Shown here: positions 42,772 to 51,539 of the stretch, piece after piece
Layout: every line of letters starts with the position of its first letter
Position numbering within the stretch: the stretch's first letter is position 1
Made by a program: the position numbers and the translations under genes
Assembly: GCA_963820495.1 (NCBI GenBank)
Contig: CAWGAF010000001.1
Span: 992,001-1,056,000 of the forward strand
DNA: 64,000 nt
Direction: 5' to 3'
From: JBBIPA01 sp963820495
GTDB lineage: Bacteria; Chloroflexota; Dehalococcoidia; GIF9; UBA5629
The notes under the pieces: generated by a model
What the model was told of the DNA's origin: nothing
The model's input: the letters and a program-made list of their open reading frames with translations, nothing else
The model's database searches: none

Positions 42772-43989
42772 ATGTCAAATAGTTTTAATAAAAATCCGTG
42801 TTACTTTTTTGCCTCGGAGTCAGTTACTGAGGGACATCCTGACAAGCTTTGTGACCAGGTTTCAGATGCCATTCTGGATGCCATCCTGGAAAAGGACCCC
42901 TATGCCCGTGTTGCCTGCGAGGTTGCCGTTACCATAGGTCTGGTAATCGTACTGGGCGAAATAACCACAAAATGCTATATAGAAGTCCCGGAAATTGTGC
43001 GTCAGGTAGTCAAGAATGCTGGCTACACCAGGCCAGAATACGGCTTTGACTATCAGAGTCTGGGCACCCTGGTTTCCATCAAGCAGCAATCAGCTAATAT
43101 CAGCGCTGGCGTAAGCCAGGCAATGGAGATAAGAACCGCCAAAAAGATTGAAGACGAATTGGACAAGACTGGCGCTGGCGACCAGGGGATGATGTTCGGT
43201 TTTGCCTGCACCGAGACGCCTGAGCTGATGCCATTGCCTATTACTCTGGCACATAAACTATGCCAGAGACTGGCTCAGGTCAGGAAGGATAAGACCATTC
43301 CCTATCTTCGTCCCGATGGCAAATCACAGGTGACCGTGGAATACAGTAACGGTACTCCCCAAAGGGTGGATGCAGTAGTTATCGGTGCTCATCATGATCC
43401 CGCTGTGGATAACGACACGATTAATCGTGATATTATCGAGAAAGTAATCAAAGCTATCATACCAGCCAAAATGCTGGACGCCAGGACCAAAATTATTATC
43501 AATGGCGCTGGTCGTTTTGAGATAGGTGGGCCAGTATCTGATACCGGTTTCACCGGCCGCAAGATTCTGGTGGATACTTACGGTGGCATGGCACACCATG
43601 GCGGTGGCGCCTTTTCCGGTAAAGACCCCACTAAAGTCGACCGCTCCGCCAGTTACATGACAAGGTATATCGCCAAAAACCTAGTAGCCGCTGGACTTGC
43701 CGACCGTCTTGAGGTGCAGGTCTCCTATGCTATCGGCAGTGCCCACCCACTATCGCTGTCAGTCGAGACCTTCGGCACAGGAAAGGTTCCCGATGAGACT
43801 ATTCTCAAACTGATAAACAAGCACTTCGACCTGCGCCCTGAAGCTATTATTAGGTACCTCGATCTGCGCCGCCCAATTTATTCGTCTGTTGCCACCTATG
43901 GGCATTTCGGCAGAGAAGATCTTGACCTACCCTGGGAGAAGACAGACAAAGCCGATATTCTCAGGAAAGAGGCTGGGCTGAAGATATAG
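42772..43989 (+). CDS. metK: S-adenosylmethionine synthetase
   Basis: 405 residues. Makes SAM from methionine and ATP. ESVTEGHPDKLCDQVSDAIL; GAGDQGMMFGFAC; GRFEIGGPVSDTGFTGRKI; GGGAFSGKDPTKVDRSA are the family motifs, with all ATP and metal-binding residues. No SAM riboswitch fits in the 22 bases before it. With ahcY, mtnA, mtnP and core MetE it forms a SAM/methionine module. Confidence 0.97.
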   Translation: MSNSFNKNPCYFFASESVTEGHPDKLCDQVSDAILDAILEKDPYARVACEVAVTIGLVIVLGEITTKCYIEVPEIVRQVVKNAGYTRPEYGFDYQSLGTLVSIKQQSANISAGVSQAMEIRTAKKIEDELDKTGAGDQGMMFGFACTETPELMPLPITLAHKLCQRLAQVRKDKTIPYLRPDGKSQVTVEYSNGTPQRVDAVVIGAHHDPAVDNDTINRDIIEKVIKAIIPAKMLDARTKIIINGAGRFEIGGPVSDTGFTGRKILVDTYGGMAHHGGGAFSGKDPTKVDRSASYMTRYIAKNLVAAGLADRLEVQVSYAIGSAHPLSLSVETFGTGKVPDETILKLINKHFDLRPEAIIRYLDLRRPIYSSVATYGHFGREDLDLPWEKTDKADILRKEAGLKI

Positions 43990-44019
43990 AAGATTAACAA
44001 ACGGGATTTCAAAGAGGCT

Positions 44020-44090
44020 TGCCCCTTTAGGAAAAAATAACTACTTCTCTTTCCTCATGAAGGAGAGAGGAGCTAGGGGTGAGAGGTTAA
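44020..44090. repeat. Purine-rich intergenic repeat, copy 2
   Basis: Begins CCCCTTTAGG and contains CATGAAGGAGAGAGGAGCTA, GGGGTGAGAGGTT. It shares the GGAGAGAGG...GAGGTT pattern with 4,497-4,554 and probably belongs to a dispersed family. Confidence 0.45.
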
Positions 44091-44093
44091 TAT

Positions 44094-45518
44094 ATGACTA
44101 AAACAGTAGAATTCGGCACCGATGGCTGGCGGGCAGTCATCGCCGAGGATTTTACCTTCGAAAACGTCAGAGCCTGTGCCCAGGGGGTAGCCAATTATCT
44201 AAACCAGGCAAAGCTGGCTAAACAGGGACTGGTTATAGGTTACGATACCCGCTTTGCCTCTGAAGATTTTGCCGCAGCCGCCGCCGAGGTCATTGCTGGC
44301 AACGGAATAAAAGCCCTGCTTTGTCCCCAAGCAGCACCAACACCAGTCATAAGCTATACTGTTACCACTACCAAATCAGCCGGAGCTATAATCATCACTG
44401 CCAGCCATAACCCCGGAAAGTGGAATGGCTTCAAATATAAAGATAGCTCTGGCGCCAGTGCCCCTACTGAGCTGGCTGATCAAATCGAAAAGAATACCAA
44501 CGATATCCTGTCATCAGGTAGTATAAAGAAAATCCCATTGTCAGATGGCTTGGACAAGAAGCTGATAACCTATTATGACCCAGTACCGGCCTATACTCAG
44601 CAATTAAAACGTCTCCTTGACCTGGAACCTATTCGGCAGAAACGGTTGAAAATCATTATAGACTCCATGTACGGAGCTGGCATCGGCTATTTTAAGTCGC
44701 TTCTGGGCAACTCTAGATTGGACATTACCGAGATCAACGGCGAGCGTAATCCATTATTCCCAGGTATACAGCCTGAGCCTATTGCCCGGAATCTGACCAA
44801 GCTCTCCAGCATAATAAAGGAACAAAAGGCAGATGTGGGCATAGCTAACGATGGCGATGCCGACCGAATCGGTATACTCGATGAAAAAGGCAATTTCCTT
44901 AATCAGCACCAGGTGTTTGCCCTGCTCGCCCTTTATTTTCTGGACGTTATCGGTGAAAGGGGCCCCATAGTCAAAAGCCTGTGCTCCACCAACATGCTGG
45001 AGCTATTGGGGAAACTCTATAATGTCCCGGTCTACGAGACAGCAGTAGGCTTCAAATACGTGGCACCAGTGATGATAGAAAAGGATGCCTTCATCGGCGG
45101 CGAGGAGAGCGGCGGCTATGGCTTCCGCGGCCATGTCCCCGAACGGGATGGTATACTGGCAGGGCTTTTCTTCCTTGATTTCATGATAAAAACGGGGAAG
45201 ACTCCTTCACAGCTACTGGATTATTTGTACAGCAAGGTTGGGCCTCATTACTATGACCGCTATGATTTCCACATTTCGCCAGAACAGCATAAAACGCTTC
45301 AGAGCAAACTCAGCCAGAGCACGGTTAGTTCCATAGCTGGTATAAAAGTAGCCAGGTTAAACAAGACTGACGGCTACAAATATATCTTGTCTGACGGCTC
45401 ATGGCTGCTCCTGCGTCTCTCTGGCACGGAGCCATTGGTACGTATCTACTCTGAGAGCCACAGCGCGGAGCAAGTAAAGAAATTTTTGGACTACGGTAAA
45501 GAAATGCTGGGGCTGTGA
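44094..45518 (+). CDS. Phosphoglucomutase/phosphomannomutase family
   Basis: 474 residues, alpha-D-phosphohexomutase. Phosphoserine loop IITASHNPGKWNGFKYK; metal site NDGDADRIGI; sugar-binding GGEESGGYGFRGH; phosphate-binding RLSGTEPLVRIY. Interconverts 1- and 6-phosphates of glucose, mannose or glucosamine; the sugar is not certain. It is followed 4 bases later by the bifunctional isomerase gene, suggesting a nucleotide-sugar supply. Confidence 0.93.
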   Translation: MTKTVEFGTDGWRAVIAEDFTFENVRACAQGVANYLNQAKLAKQGLVIGYDTRFASEDFAAAAAEVIAGNGIKALLCPQAAPTPVISYTVTTTKSAGAIIITASHNPGKWNGFKYKDSSGASAPTELADQIEKNTNDILSSGSIKKIPLSDGLDKKLITYYDPVPAYTQQLKRLLDLEPIRQKRLKIIIDSMYGAGIGYFKSLLGNSRLDITEINGERNPLFPGIQPEPIARNLTKLSSIIKEQKADVGIANDGDADRIGILDEKGNFLNQHQVFALLALYFLDVIGERGPIVKSLCSTNMLELLGKLYNVPVYETAVGFKYVAPVMIEKDAFIGGEESGGYGFRGHVPERDGILAGLFFLDFMIKTGKTPSQLLDYLYSKVGPHYYDRYDFHISPEQHKTLQSKLSQSTVSSIAGIKVARLNKTDGYKYILSDGSWLLLRLSGTEPLVRIYSESHSAEQVKKFLDYGKEMLGL

Positions 45519-45521
45519 ACT

Positions 45522-46316
45522 ATGGTCAATTTGGATGACCTACAGATATATAAAAAGCTTGATCCCGCCAACATGCTGGGGCAGCTACATGGTTTGCCTC
45601 AGCAGTGCCTTGCTGCCTGGCACAAGGCAATAGAGTTTAATTTACCTAATGATTCCCGCGATGTAAATAAAGTCGTCATCCTGGGCATGGGCGGCTCGGC
45701 AATAGGTGGCGACTTGGTCCGCAGCCTGGCTTTATTAGAAAGCAAACCCATCATATTTGTAAACCGCGATTATGACCTGCCGGCTTTTGTCGATGACAGG
45801 ACACTGGTCATCGCCTCCAGCTATTCAGGGAATACCGAAGAAACACTTTCCGCTTTCAGCCAGGCATTAAAAACCAACTGCAAAATGCTGGTCACTACTA
45901 CTGGCGGCAAGCTCAAGGACATGGCTGAATCTGCTAATGTGCCTGTTTTTATCATAGACCATGTTTCTCCGCCCCGGGCAGCATTGGGCTATAGTTTTAT
46001 GCCCATAATGGCTTTCTTACGCAACCTGGGCTTTCTGAAAGGCATTACCACTGACATGCAGGCAATGGCACAAGACCTGGAGAAAATCCTGGAAGAGATC
46101 AAAGAGACTGTACCCACCGATTCCAATCGAGCCAAGCAACTGGCAACAAAGCTGCATGGCAAAATTGCCGTAATTTACGGCGCTGGCATCCTCAGCGAAG
46201 TCGCCCATCGCTGGAAGACCCAGATTAACGAGAACAGCAAAGCCTGGGCTTTTTACGAGATATTTCCTGAACTTAACCACAACGCCGTGGTCGGCTACCA
46301 GTTCCCCCTGAGCTAG
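45522..46316 (+). CDS. Bifunctional phosphoglucose/phosphomannose isomerase, frameshifted
   Basis: The readable frame gives 264 residues with SIS motifs GMGGSAIGGDLVRSL and SSYSGNTEETL and the end ELNHNAVVGYQFPLS, then TAG. The family has about 350 residues. The missing C-terminus is encoded in the next frame (to 46,585). Adding one C to the CCCCC run near 46,303-46,307 restores a continuous frame (FPPELA). So this gene is either a pseudogene or carries a sequencing error in the C run. When whole, it would isomerise glucose-6-P and mannose-6-P to fructose-6-P. Confidence 0.88.
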   Translation: MVNLDDLQIYKKLDPANMLGQLHGLPQQCLAAWHKAIEFNLPNDSRDVNKVVILGMGGSAIGGDLVRSLALLESKPIIFVNRDYDLPAFVDDRTLVIASSYSGNTEETLSAFSQALKTNCKMLVTTTGGKLKDMAESANVPVFIIDHVSPPRAALGYSFMPIMAFLRNLGFLKGITTDMQAMAQDLEKILEEIKETVPTDSNRAKQLATKLHGKIAVIYGAGILSEVAHRWKTQINENSKAWAFYEIFPELNHNAVVGYQFPLS

Positions 46317-46585
46317 CCCAGAAGTTATATGCGATTCTCCTTCGTTGTCCATCTATACACCCCAGAACCTTACTCCGCTACCAGGTAACGGGCGAACTGC
46401 TGGAGCAAAACGGTATCAGTCACCAGATTGTTGACAGCCAGGGTAAGAATGCCCTTAACCAGATGATGACCCTGATCTTCCTCGGTGACTGGGTCAGTTA
46501 TTACCTGTCTCTCCTGTACCAGACCGACCCCTCGCCAGTTAAGGTTATCGATTATTTGAAGAAACGACTAAGCGAGACGAAGTAG
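46306..46585 (+). pseudogene. C-terminal part of the frameshifted isomerase
   Basis: In the third frame the sequence continues ELAQKLYAILLRCPSIHPRT, then YQVTGELLEQNGISHQIVDS, MTLIFLGDWVSYYLSLLYQT and ends KKRLSETK before TAG (46,583-46,585). This is the standard end of the PGI/PMI family. It has no start of its own. Confidence 0.85.
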
Positions 46586-46663
46586 GTTGATAGTTCCAAT
46601 TATGGACTTTGTTCGTATAGCAATATAATATCTTTACAGAACAGAGAAAATGAGGATACTAGC

Positions 46664-46894
46664 ATGAGCTTAAAACACACTATAAAAGCATTTGTACGCA
46701 AAGGTGATACCCACTATGTTGCCGAATGTATAGACATTGCCGTGGTAACCCAAGGTAAGACTCTGAATGAAGTAATGACAAACCTGCAGGAAGCAGTAGC
46801 CCTTCATTTGGAAGGCGAGAATCTGGCAGAATTAGGACTGGCACCTAATCCCACTATTCTGGTAACCATGGAGCTAGAACCTTCTCATGCCTAG
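46664..46894 (+). CDS. hicB: HicB-family antitoxin
   Basis: 76 residues: LKHTIKAFVRKGDTHYVAEC is the first strand pair, IDIAVVTQGKTLNEVMTNLQ, EAVALHLEG is the helix typical of HicB. It overlaps the hicA gene by 8 bases. No helix-turn-helix is seen. It differs in sequence from the HicB at 5,689 and that at 13,086. Confidence 0.85.
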   Translation: MSLKHTIKAFVRKGDTHYVAECIDIAVVTQGKTLNEVMTNLQEAVALHLEGENLAELGLAPNPTILVTMELEPSHA

Positions 46895-47126
46895 ATTAAA
46901 GCCTCTCTCCGGAGATGAGGTCATCAAAATACTGGAGAGCTTTGGCTTTAGTATTCACTCTCAAAGAGGCAGCCACCTTAAATTAAGGCGAGCTAGCGGT
47001 GATAGTATTCAAACCTTGACTATTCCCAGATATAAAGAACTTGACCATGGCACCATACGTGCTATCTTTAGGCAGGCATCTCGGTTTATTCCAGAGGACG
47101 ATTTACGAAGTCATTTCTATTCTTAA
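46887..47126 (+). CDS. hicA: HicA-family mRNA interferase toxin
   Basis: 79 residues. SGDEVIKILESFGFSIHSQR, GSHLKLRR carries the catalytic histidine; TIPRYKELDHGTIRAIFRQA is the usual ending. The catalytic residue is intact, so this pair could be active. It starts 8 bases inside hicB. Confidence 0.88.
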   Translation: MPRLKPLSGDEVIKILESFGFSIHSQRGSHLKLRRASGDSIQTLTIPRYKELDHGTIRAIFRQASRFIPEDDLRSHFYS

Positions 47127-47224
47127 TAAATAATCGATTGCGAGTCTTTGAGTGATCGCTCCCGCGGTCCACCTGTGGGCAGGGCAGATATCATGATAAT
47201 TGTATGTAAGCTCGGTATACACAG

Positions 47225-47704
47225 ATGATTAGAGAGCTTTCTTCAAAAGATGCACAGGTTATCTATGAAATCATAAATCAGGCAGCATTTGCCTACAAGG
47301 GCATTATCCCTGCTGATTGCTACCATGAGCCATATATGCCCGAAGAAGAACTCCTTAGTGAAATGAAGAGCATGACTTTCTTTGGCTGGGAGGAAAGGGA
47401 CAAGCTTGTGGGCGTGATGGGTTTTCAGCCGATTAAAGATGTCACCCTAATCAGGCATGCCTACGTTCTGCCCGATTACCAGGGAAAAGGCATCGGCACA
47501 AAGCTGCTTAATCATTTGAAGCAGATGACCAATACCAGACACCTGCTGGTGGGTACCTGGGCAGATGCTACCTGGGCAATCGAGTTCTACCAAAAGCAGG
47601 GGTTTAATTTTATGCCCAATAAAGACGATCTCCTGATGAAATACTGGGACATTCCCAATCGCCAGATCGAGACTTCAGTGGTTCTGGGCGTTGAAACACA
47701 ATAA
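47225..47704 (+). CDS. GNAT-family N-acetyltransferase
   Basis: 159 residues. VLPDYQGKGIGTKLLNHLKQ is the acetyl-CoA-binding motif A, and GTWADATWAIEFYQKQGF is motif B. The acceptor is unknown. The last 50 codons occur again, slightly changed, at 49,206-49,349, on the far side of the MFS gene. It reads from an ATG at 47,225 without a strong binding site. Confidence 0.9.
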   Translation: MIRELSSKDAQVIYEIINQAAFAYKGIIPADCYHEPYMPEEELLSEMKSMTFFGWEERDKLVGVMGFQPIKDVTLIRHAYVLPDYQGKGIGTKLLNHLKQMTNTRHLLVGTWADATWAIEFYQKQGFNFMPNKDDLLMKYWDIPNRQIETSVVLGVETQ

Positions 47705-47832
47705 CTCAGGCTACTGTTCAATTAGACAACAATATCAAATAATGTCAAACGATGGTATAAGGGAAGCGAATGCTGGAGTAGTCCAGAATAAAAGATTGGG
47801 AAATGACCACTAAAGTAATCAACGAGTAGTTA

Positions 47833-49065
47833 TTGGTAAGAGAATTGGATACCAGGAGTAATAAGAAAAGAATCTGGGGTTTAAACCCCAATATATTTTT
47901 TCTTGGTATCGTCAGTCTGCTCACTGACATCAGCAGTGAGATGATTTTTACTCTTGTTCCTCTCTTCCTATGCAACATCTTAGGAGCAGGCGCAACCATT
48001 ATCGGCCTCGTCGGAGGACTGTCTGAGGGTACCGATTCTATAATAAGGATATTTAGTGGCTGGTTTAGTGACAGAATAGGTAAACGCAAATCTTTAGCGA
48101 TATTGGGTTATGGTATTTCTACCATAGCCAAACCTTTTATGTATCTGGCATCTAATTGGGGGGCAGTGCTAGCTATCAGGTTTAGCGATAGGGCGGGGAA
48201 AGGGACACGCACTTCACCAAGAGACGCTCTGGTTGCCGATTCTGTCTCTGCTGAAGAAAGGGGTAGAGGCTTCGGATTGCACCGGGCCATGGATACCTGT
48301 GGCGCTATCTTGGGCCTGGCAATAGCGGCTGTTATCATATATTCAGTTCAGGGTGGAAGGCTTGAACTGAGCCTCAAGACCTATCAATGGCTGGTGTTAG
48401 TGGGTATTGTGCCAGCAGTATTAGCAGTATTGGCATTACTCGTCTTTGTTCGTGAGCCGAAAAGAAGAACTTCGTCAGGAAGCGGTTCACCTAGTAAGTT
48501 TACCTGGAATGGTTTGACCGCAGGTTTTGATATGCGGTTTAAGCTCTTCCTAGCAATCATGGCGGTGTTCACACTGGGTAACTCTAGCGACTTCTTCGTC
48601 ATACTGCGAGCGCAGAATTTAGAAGCGCCGCTCATCCATGTGGTATTAATGCTTGTTCTATTTAATGTTACCTATGCGGCCATTTCTTTACCAGCTGGCA
48701 TCCTATCCGATAGGTTTGGCAGAAAGCGCGTTATTATCTTAGGCTGGCTAATTTACGCCCTGGTTTACTTGGGATTTGCCCTCGCCTCAAGTTTATGGCA
48801 AGTTTGGTTACTTTTTGCCATCTACGGAATCTACTATGGAATAGTAGAAGGGGTGGCTCGAGCTTTTGTCGCTGACTTGGTTCCAGAGGGAAGGAGAGGC
48901 ACTGCATACGGACTATATCACGGAGTCGTTGGTCTCGCTCTTTTACTCGCCAGTTTGGTTGCTGGATGGCTATGGGATACAGTAAGTCCGTCGACTCCCT
49001 TTTTCTTTGGTGCTGCACTTGCCTTTATAGCCATGATAGGTATGATAACCTTGATTAGGGACTAG
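47833..49065 (+). CDS. MFS transporter
   Basis: 410 residues, about 12 membrane spans. IVSLLTDISSEMIFTLVPLF; the loop motifs GWFSDRIGKRKSLA and LSDRFGRKRVIILGWL are the classic MFS A-motifs of both halves. The group exports drugs or small metabolites, but the substrate cannot be read. The TTG at 47,833 is used because no ATG is in frame until much later. It lies between an acetyltransferase gene and a fragment copy of that gene. Confidence 0.85.
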   Translation: MVRELDTRSNKKRIWGLNPNIFFLGIVSLLTDISSEMIFTLVPLFLCNILGAGATIIGLVGGLSEGTDSIIRIFSGWFSDRIGKRKSLAILGYGISTIAKPFMYLASNWGAVLAIRFSDRAGKGTRTSPRDALVADSVSAEERGRGFGLHRAMDTCGAILGLAIAAVIIYSVQGGRLELSLKTYQWLVLVGIVPAVLAVLALLVFVREPKRRTSSGSGSPSKFTWNGLTAGFDMRFKLFLAIMAVFTLGNSSDFFVILRAQNLEAPLIHVVLMLVLFNVTYAAISLPAGILSDRFGRKRVIILGWLIYALVYLGFALASSLWQVWLLFAIYGIYYGIVEGVARAFVADLVPEGRRGTAYGLYHGVVGLALLLASLVAGWLWDTVSPSTPFFFGAALAFIAMIGMITLIRD

Positions 49066-49110
49066 TGATCCCACGTGATTGCCACAGCACTTAGTACTTC
49101 GCAACGACAA
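49065..49110 (-). repeat. Family-1 intergenic repeat, copy D
   Basis: On the minus strand TTGTCGTTGCGAAGTACTAA then GTGCTGTGGCAATCACGTGGG. The bases after it on the plus strand (to about 49,130) match those after copy B at 51,781-51,811 (TTGRTRATAAGGCAAAGT), so both are from one longer element. Confidence 0.55.
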
Positions 49111-49408
49111 TTTGGTAATAAGGCAAAGTATTTAACCTGCTACCTTACAGACACGTTACCTACAAAGGAGTGGAGGTAAGTAGCGCCAAAGATTGCTTTT
49201 CCCTTTGGGCAGACGCTACCTGGGCAATAAATTTCTACCAAAAGCAGGGGTTTACACCTATGCCCGATAAAGATGAGCTTCTGATGAAGTACCGGAATAT
49301 TCCCAATCGCCAGATTGAGACCTCAGTGGTTTTAGGCAGGGAAGTGTAACAATCCGGACAATTGTTTTGCTTACCTTCTCGCCTCTTATCCTTGAAGTTA
49401 TCAATATC
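49066..49408. other. Gene-free stretch with repeat and fragment
   Basis: Contains the family-1 repeat copy D and the acetyltransferase fragment. The last 60 bases, between the fragment and the stop of the restriction-type gene, show no clear feature. Confidence 0.5.
49206..49349 (+). pseudogene. Duplicated 3' fragment of the GNAT gene
   Basis: The frame WADATWAINFYQKQGF...IPNRQIETSVVLGREV ends at TAA (49,347-49,349) and matches the last 48 codons of the intact gene at 47,225-47,704 with few changes. There is no start or acetyl-CoA motif A, so it is a remnant from a duplication that bracketed the MFS gene. Confidence 0.85.
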
Positions 49409-50254
49409 CTAACCTGGCTTAGTGTCTAGATGTGTAAAATAGCTAATAAACTCCTTCTCCTTAAGAGTTATACTATCATCTATCCTATATAGCCCTGGGG
49501 TTGGAATAGAGCTCTTCACTAAATCTTCCGTGATCTGTTGGACATCCTTAACAACAATATTGTGCAAACCAGCCCATTTGTCAGCACCTCTTGTGAATCT
49601 GTCGCTTGTCAACATGATTCCAATGACTGGCATAGTAGACACTCTGAACCATTCCGGTGCCAACTCGAAGGCTCGGCCTTTTCCGCTCAAAAAAGATTGA
49701 ATGTCCTGATGAAAGAGGCGGACAAGTGGCTCTGAAACCTGGCCTTTCTTCGCTTGGCCGAGTACCCTTATATGCGCTCTATGCCATACCGAAGCACCTG
49801 TAAGGAGACCTAGATCCAACACACCGAAAAGGTCGATCCCCTCTTCTTTCATTCCTCGCATGGAGGCGCACTTCGTCAGGCCTCCGATTTTCAGTGCATG
49901 CACACAGAAATGCTCAAATGCCCTCCAAGAGAGTTGTTGAATTGTGCACGCCATACGTTTTCTAAGTTTGTCTGAACGTTTATCCACGTGGGAAATAAGA
50001 ACATCAGTGTCCACACCAGAAAACCTGTACCTGGGTGTAATACCCTTATCGATACAATCTTCAATTTTATGTTGAATCTGCCAAGAGATCTGATCCTTTA
50101 GCTTATCGAAGTGATCAAGTATCTCTGAGGAATTAATGCTAAATCCCTTATCTTGCAAGCTATTTTCAATAAAGTAGGTCAAAACGACTCGTTGCTCTCC
50201 TCCATTCCAGATGTCATCGGCGATCTCTTTAGCTAGCTTATTCCAATTCGGCAT
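49409..50254 (-). CDS. Mrr-like PD-(D/E)XK endonuclease
   Basis: 281 residues. The C-terminal half carries a type IV/Mrr-like nuclease core: E114 in RAFEHFCVHAL, then D141 in EEGIDLFGVLD and Q167-x-K169 in VLGQAKKGQV, followed by the helix LVRLFHQDIQSFLS. D...QxK is the Mrr variant of the PD-(D/E)XK active site. The N-terminal half (1-105) is helical and unrecognised, and could sense a target or bind a partner. The start is 2 bases after the stop of the ParB-like gene, so the two are coupled. No methylase gene is near. Confidence 0.82.
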   Translation of the reverse strand: MPNWNKLAKEIADDIWNGGEQRVVLTYFIENSLQDKGFSINSSEILDHFDKLKDQISWQIQHKIEDCIDKGITPRYRFSGVDTDVLISHVDKRSDKLRKRMACTIQQLSWRAFEHFCVHALKIGGLTKCASMRGMKEEGIDLFGVLDLGLLTGASVWHRAHIRVLGQAKKGQVSEPLVRLFHQDIQSFLSGKGRAFELAPEWFRVSTMPVIGIMLTSDRFTRGADKWAGLHNIVVKDVQQITEDLVKSSIPTPGLYRIDDSITLKEKEFISYFTHLDTKPG

Positions 50255-50256
50255 AA

Positions 50257-51405
50257 TTATTTGCTAAGGTTCTTGATTTGAATTTTGATGGTCTCTCCTA
50301 AACTCTCCAGTAACTCTTTGAACTCTTTTCGTTTCTCTTCTCTGGCAATTTTCGGTAATGGGAGAGTATCAAGCGTATTATGAAATTCGCTTAATTGGGC
50401 TTTCAAAGAATCTAGATCTATTTCAGACGGGGTTCTTCGTTCAATCTCTACACGAGCTGCATCAATGCTTAAGCTCCCTTTTTCGAATCGTCTCAGGTAA
50501 GGACGGGCACTTACTATGTCTGGAAGAACATCTCGTACGTCCAAAGCGCGAACGATTCTAGGTTCACCTCCACCCTCCGGCGGAGTGATCCATGCCAAGA
50601 ACTTCCTTAGATTCTCGGTGTTTACAAAACGTCTTGTTTCATCATCCCATTCAAGCCATTTTTGAAGGTCATCCACCCGAAATATGGCCTCGTTAAACAT
50701 GCTAAATTTGTCATTTCCGATCTTGTCACCGTACTCGTCATCAGCTCGCGCTTGCCAGAAGCCGTGGTAAGACCTAACCAGACGGGCGACTACACTAGTC
50801 GACACACCTGCCGCCTTTGCAACTGTTGGGAGACCTGGCGGGCGCCCACGTCCTCTACCGCTTCTCTTAATTATCTCCTGCTCAATCTTAACAACGAATG
50901 TGGCTTGCTGAAGTGGTGGCCAATCTTTAATTCCCGACATATGCCTTAAGCCTTGCACAATCCATGCAATATCAGGATCTTTGCCTTCGTAAAGGAGGAC
51001 TTCAAGATTTGTCACTGACCCCAGAAGCTCTAGATCATCTAAGGTGATTTCTCCTTTTGTATGCGAAGTGACTAGGTTCTTCAACGTCGCAACTCTGCGA
51101 TTTCCCTCGACAATAACGAAAGCATCACCACTGAGCTGTCTTACTACAACTGGATCGGTAGGAACAAATCCATACCTTTGGATACTAGAAATCAAGTCAT
51201 TTATTCCGATTTCCTCGATCTTTCTTTGCGTATTTTGTTGCACGGCATCTTCTACTACTCTCTTGTCAGGAATGTCACGACCAATGCCAAAGCGAGGATT
51301 GTTAGGATCAAGATATAATTGCTCTAACTCCACTTTTAGACGCCTTAGATATAGTAGTTCTTTGCGTGGTCTTGATTCAATCTCAACCTCTCGTTTGTGT
51401 TTCAT
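50257..51405 (-). CDS. ParB/Srx-fold protein with HTH, partner of Mrr-like nuclease
   Basis: 382 residues. YLDPNNPRF (31-39) and VEGNRRVATLK (99-109) are the two boxes of the ParB N-terminal/sulfiredoxin fold; the CTP-binding ParB signature is GxxRxxA, here EGNRRVA. A helix-turn-helix-like segment PTVAKAAGVSTSVVARLV lies at about 193-210. RHMSGIKDWPP and GRGRGRPPG are also visible. The C-terminus is helical and charged. Chromosomal ParB partners (ParA, parS) are absent, and the gene is coupled to a nuclease, so it is unlikely to be a segregation protein. ParB-like proteins can act as NTP-dependent switches or nucleases. Confidence 0.8.
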   Translation of the reverse strand: MKHKREVEIESRPRKELLYLRRLKVELEQLYLDPNNPRFGIGRDIPDKRVVEDAVQQNTQRKIEEIGINDLISSIQRYGFVPTDPVVVRQLSGDAFVIVEGNRRVATLKNLVTSHTKGEITLDDLELLGSVTNLEVLLYEGKDPDIAWIVQGLRHMSGIKDWPPLQQATFVVKIEQEIIKRSGRGRGRPPGLPTVAKAAGVSTSVVARLVRSYHGFWQARADDEYGDKIGNDKFSMFNEAIFRVDDLQKWLEWDDETRRFVNTENLRKFLAWITPPEGGGEPRIVRALDVRDVLPDIVSARPYLRRFEKGSLSIDAARVEIERRTPSEIDLDSLKAQLSEFHNTLDTLPLPKIAREEKRKEFKELLESLGETIKIQIKNLSK

Positions 51406-51523
51406 GGTTTGTTCCCCCTTAGTAATCTCACTAAACTAGCACCGGAGATGAACTTGAAGCTCGCCCCGTCTGCTCTCGTATCTAAATTGTGGCATTTGCC
51501 ATCATAGCTGTCAAATTTAGTAG

Positions 51524-51539
51524 ACAGGTCACGACCTGT
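51524..51539. promoter_or_regulatory. Palindrome upstream of ParB-like gene
   Basis: ACAGGTC, two bases, GACCTGT: perfect 7-bp arms, 119 bases before the ParB-like start. It may be an operator for the ParB-like protein or a short form of the GGCAGGTC hairpins at 53,345 and 58,896. Confidence 0.35.

Noticed and set aside
50257..51405. Chromosome-partition ParB
   Set aside because: No ParA or parS-like site nearby, and the gene is coupled to a nuclease; the central HTH is weak compared with real ParB.
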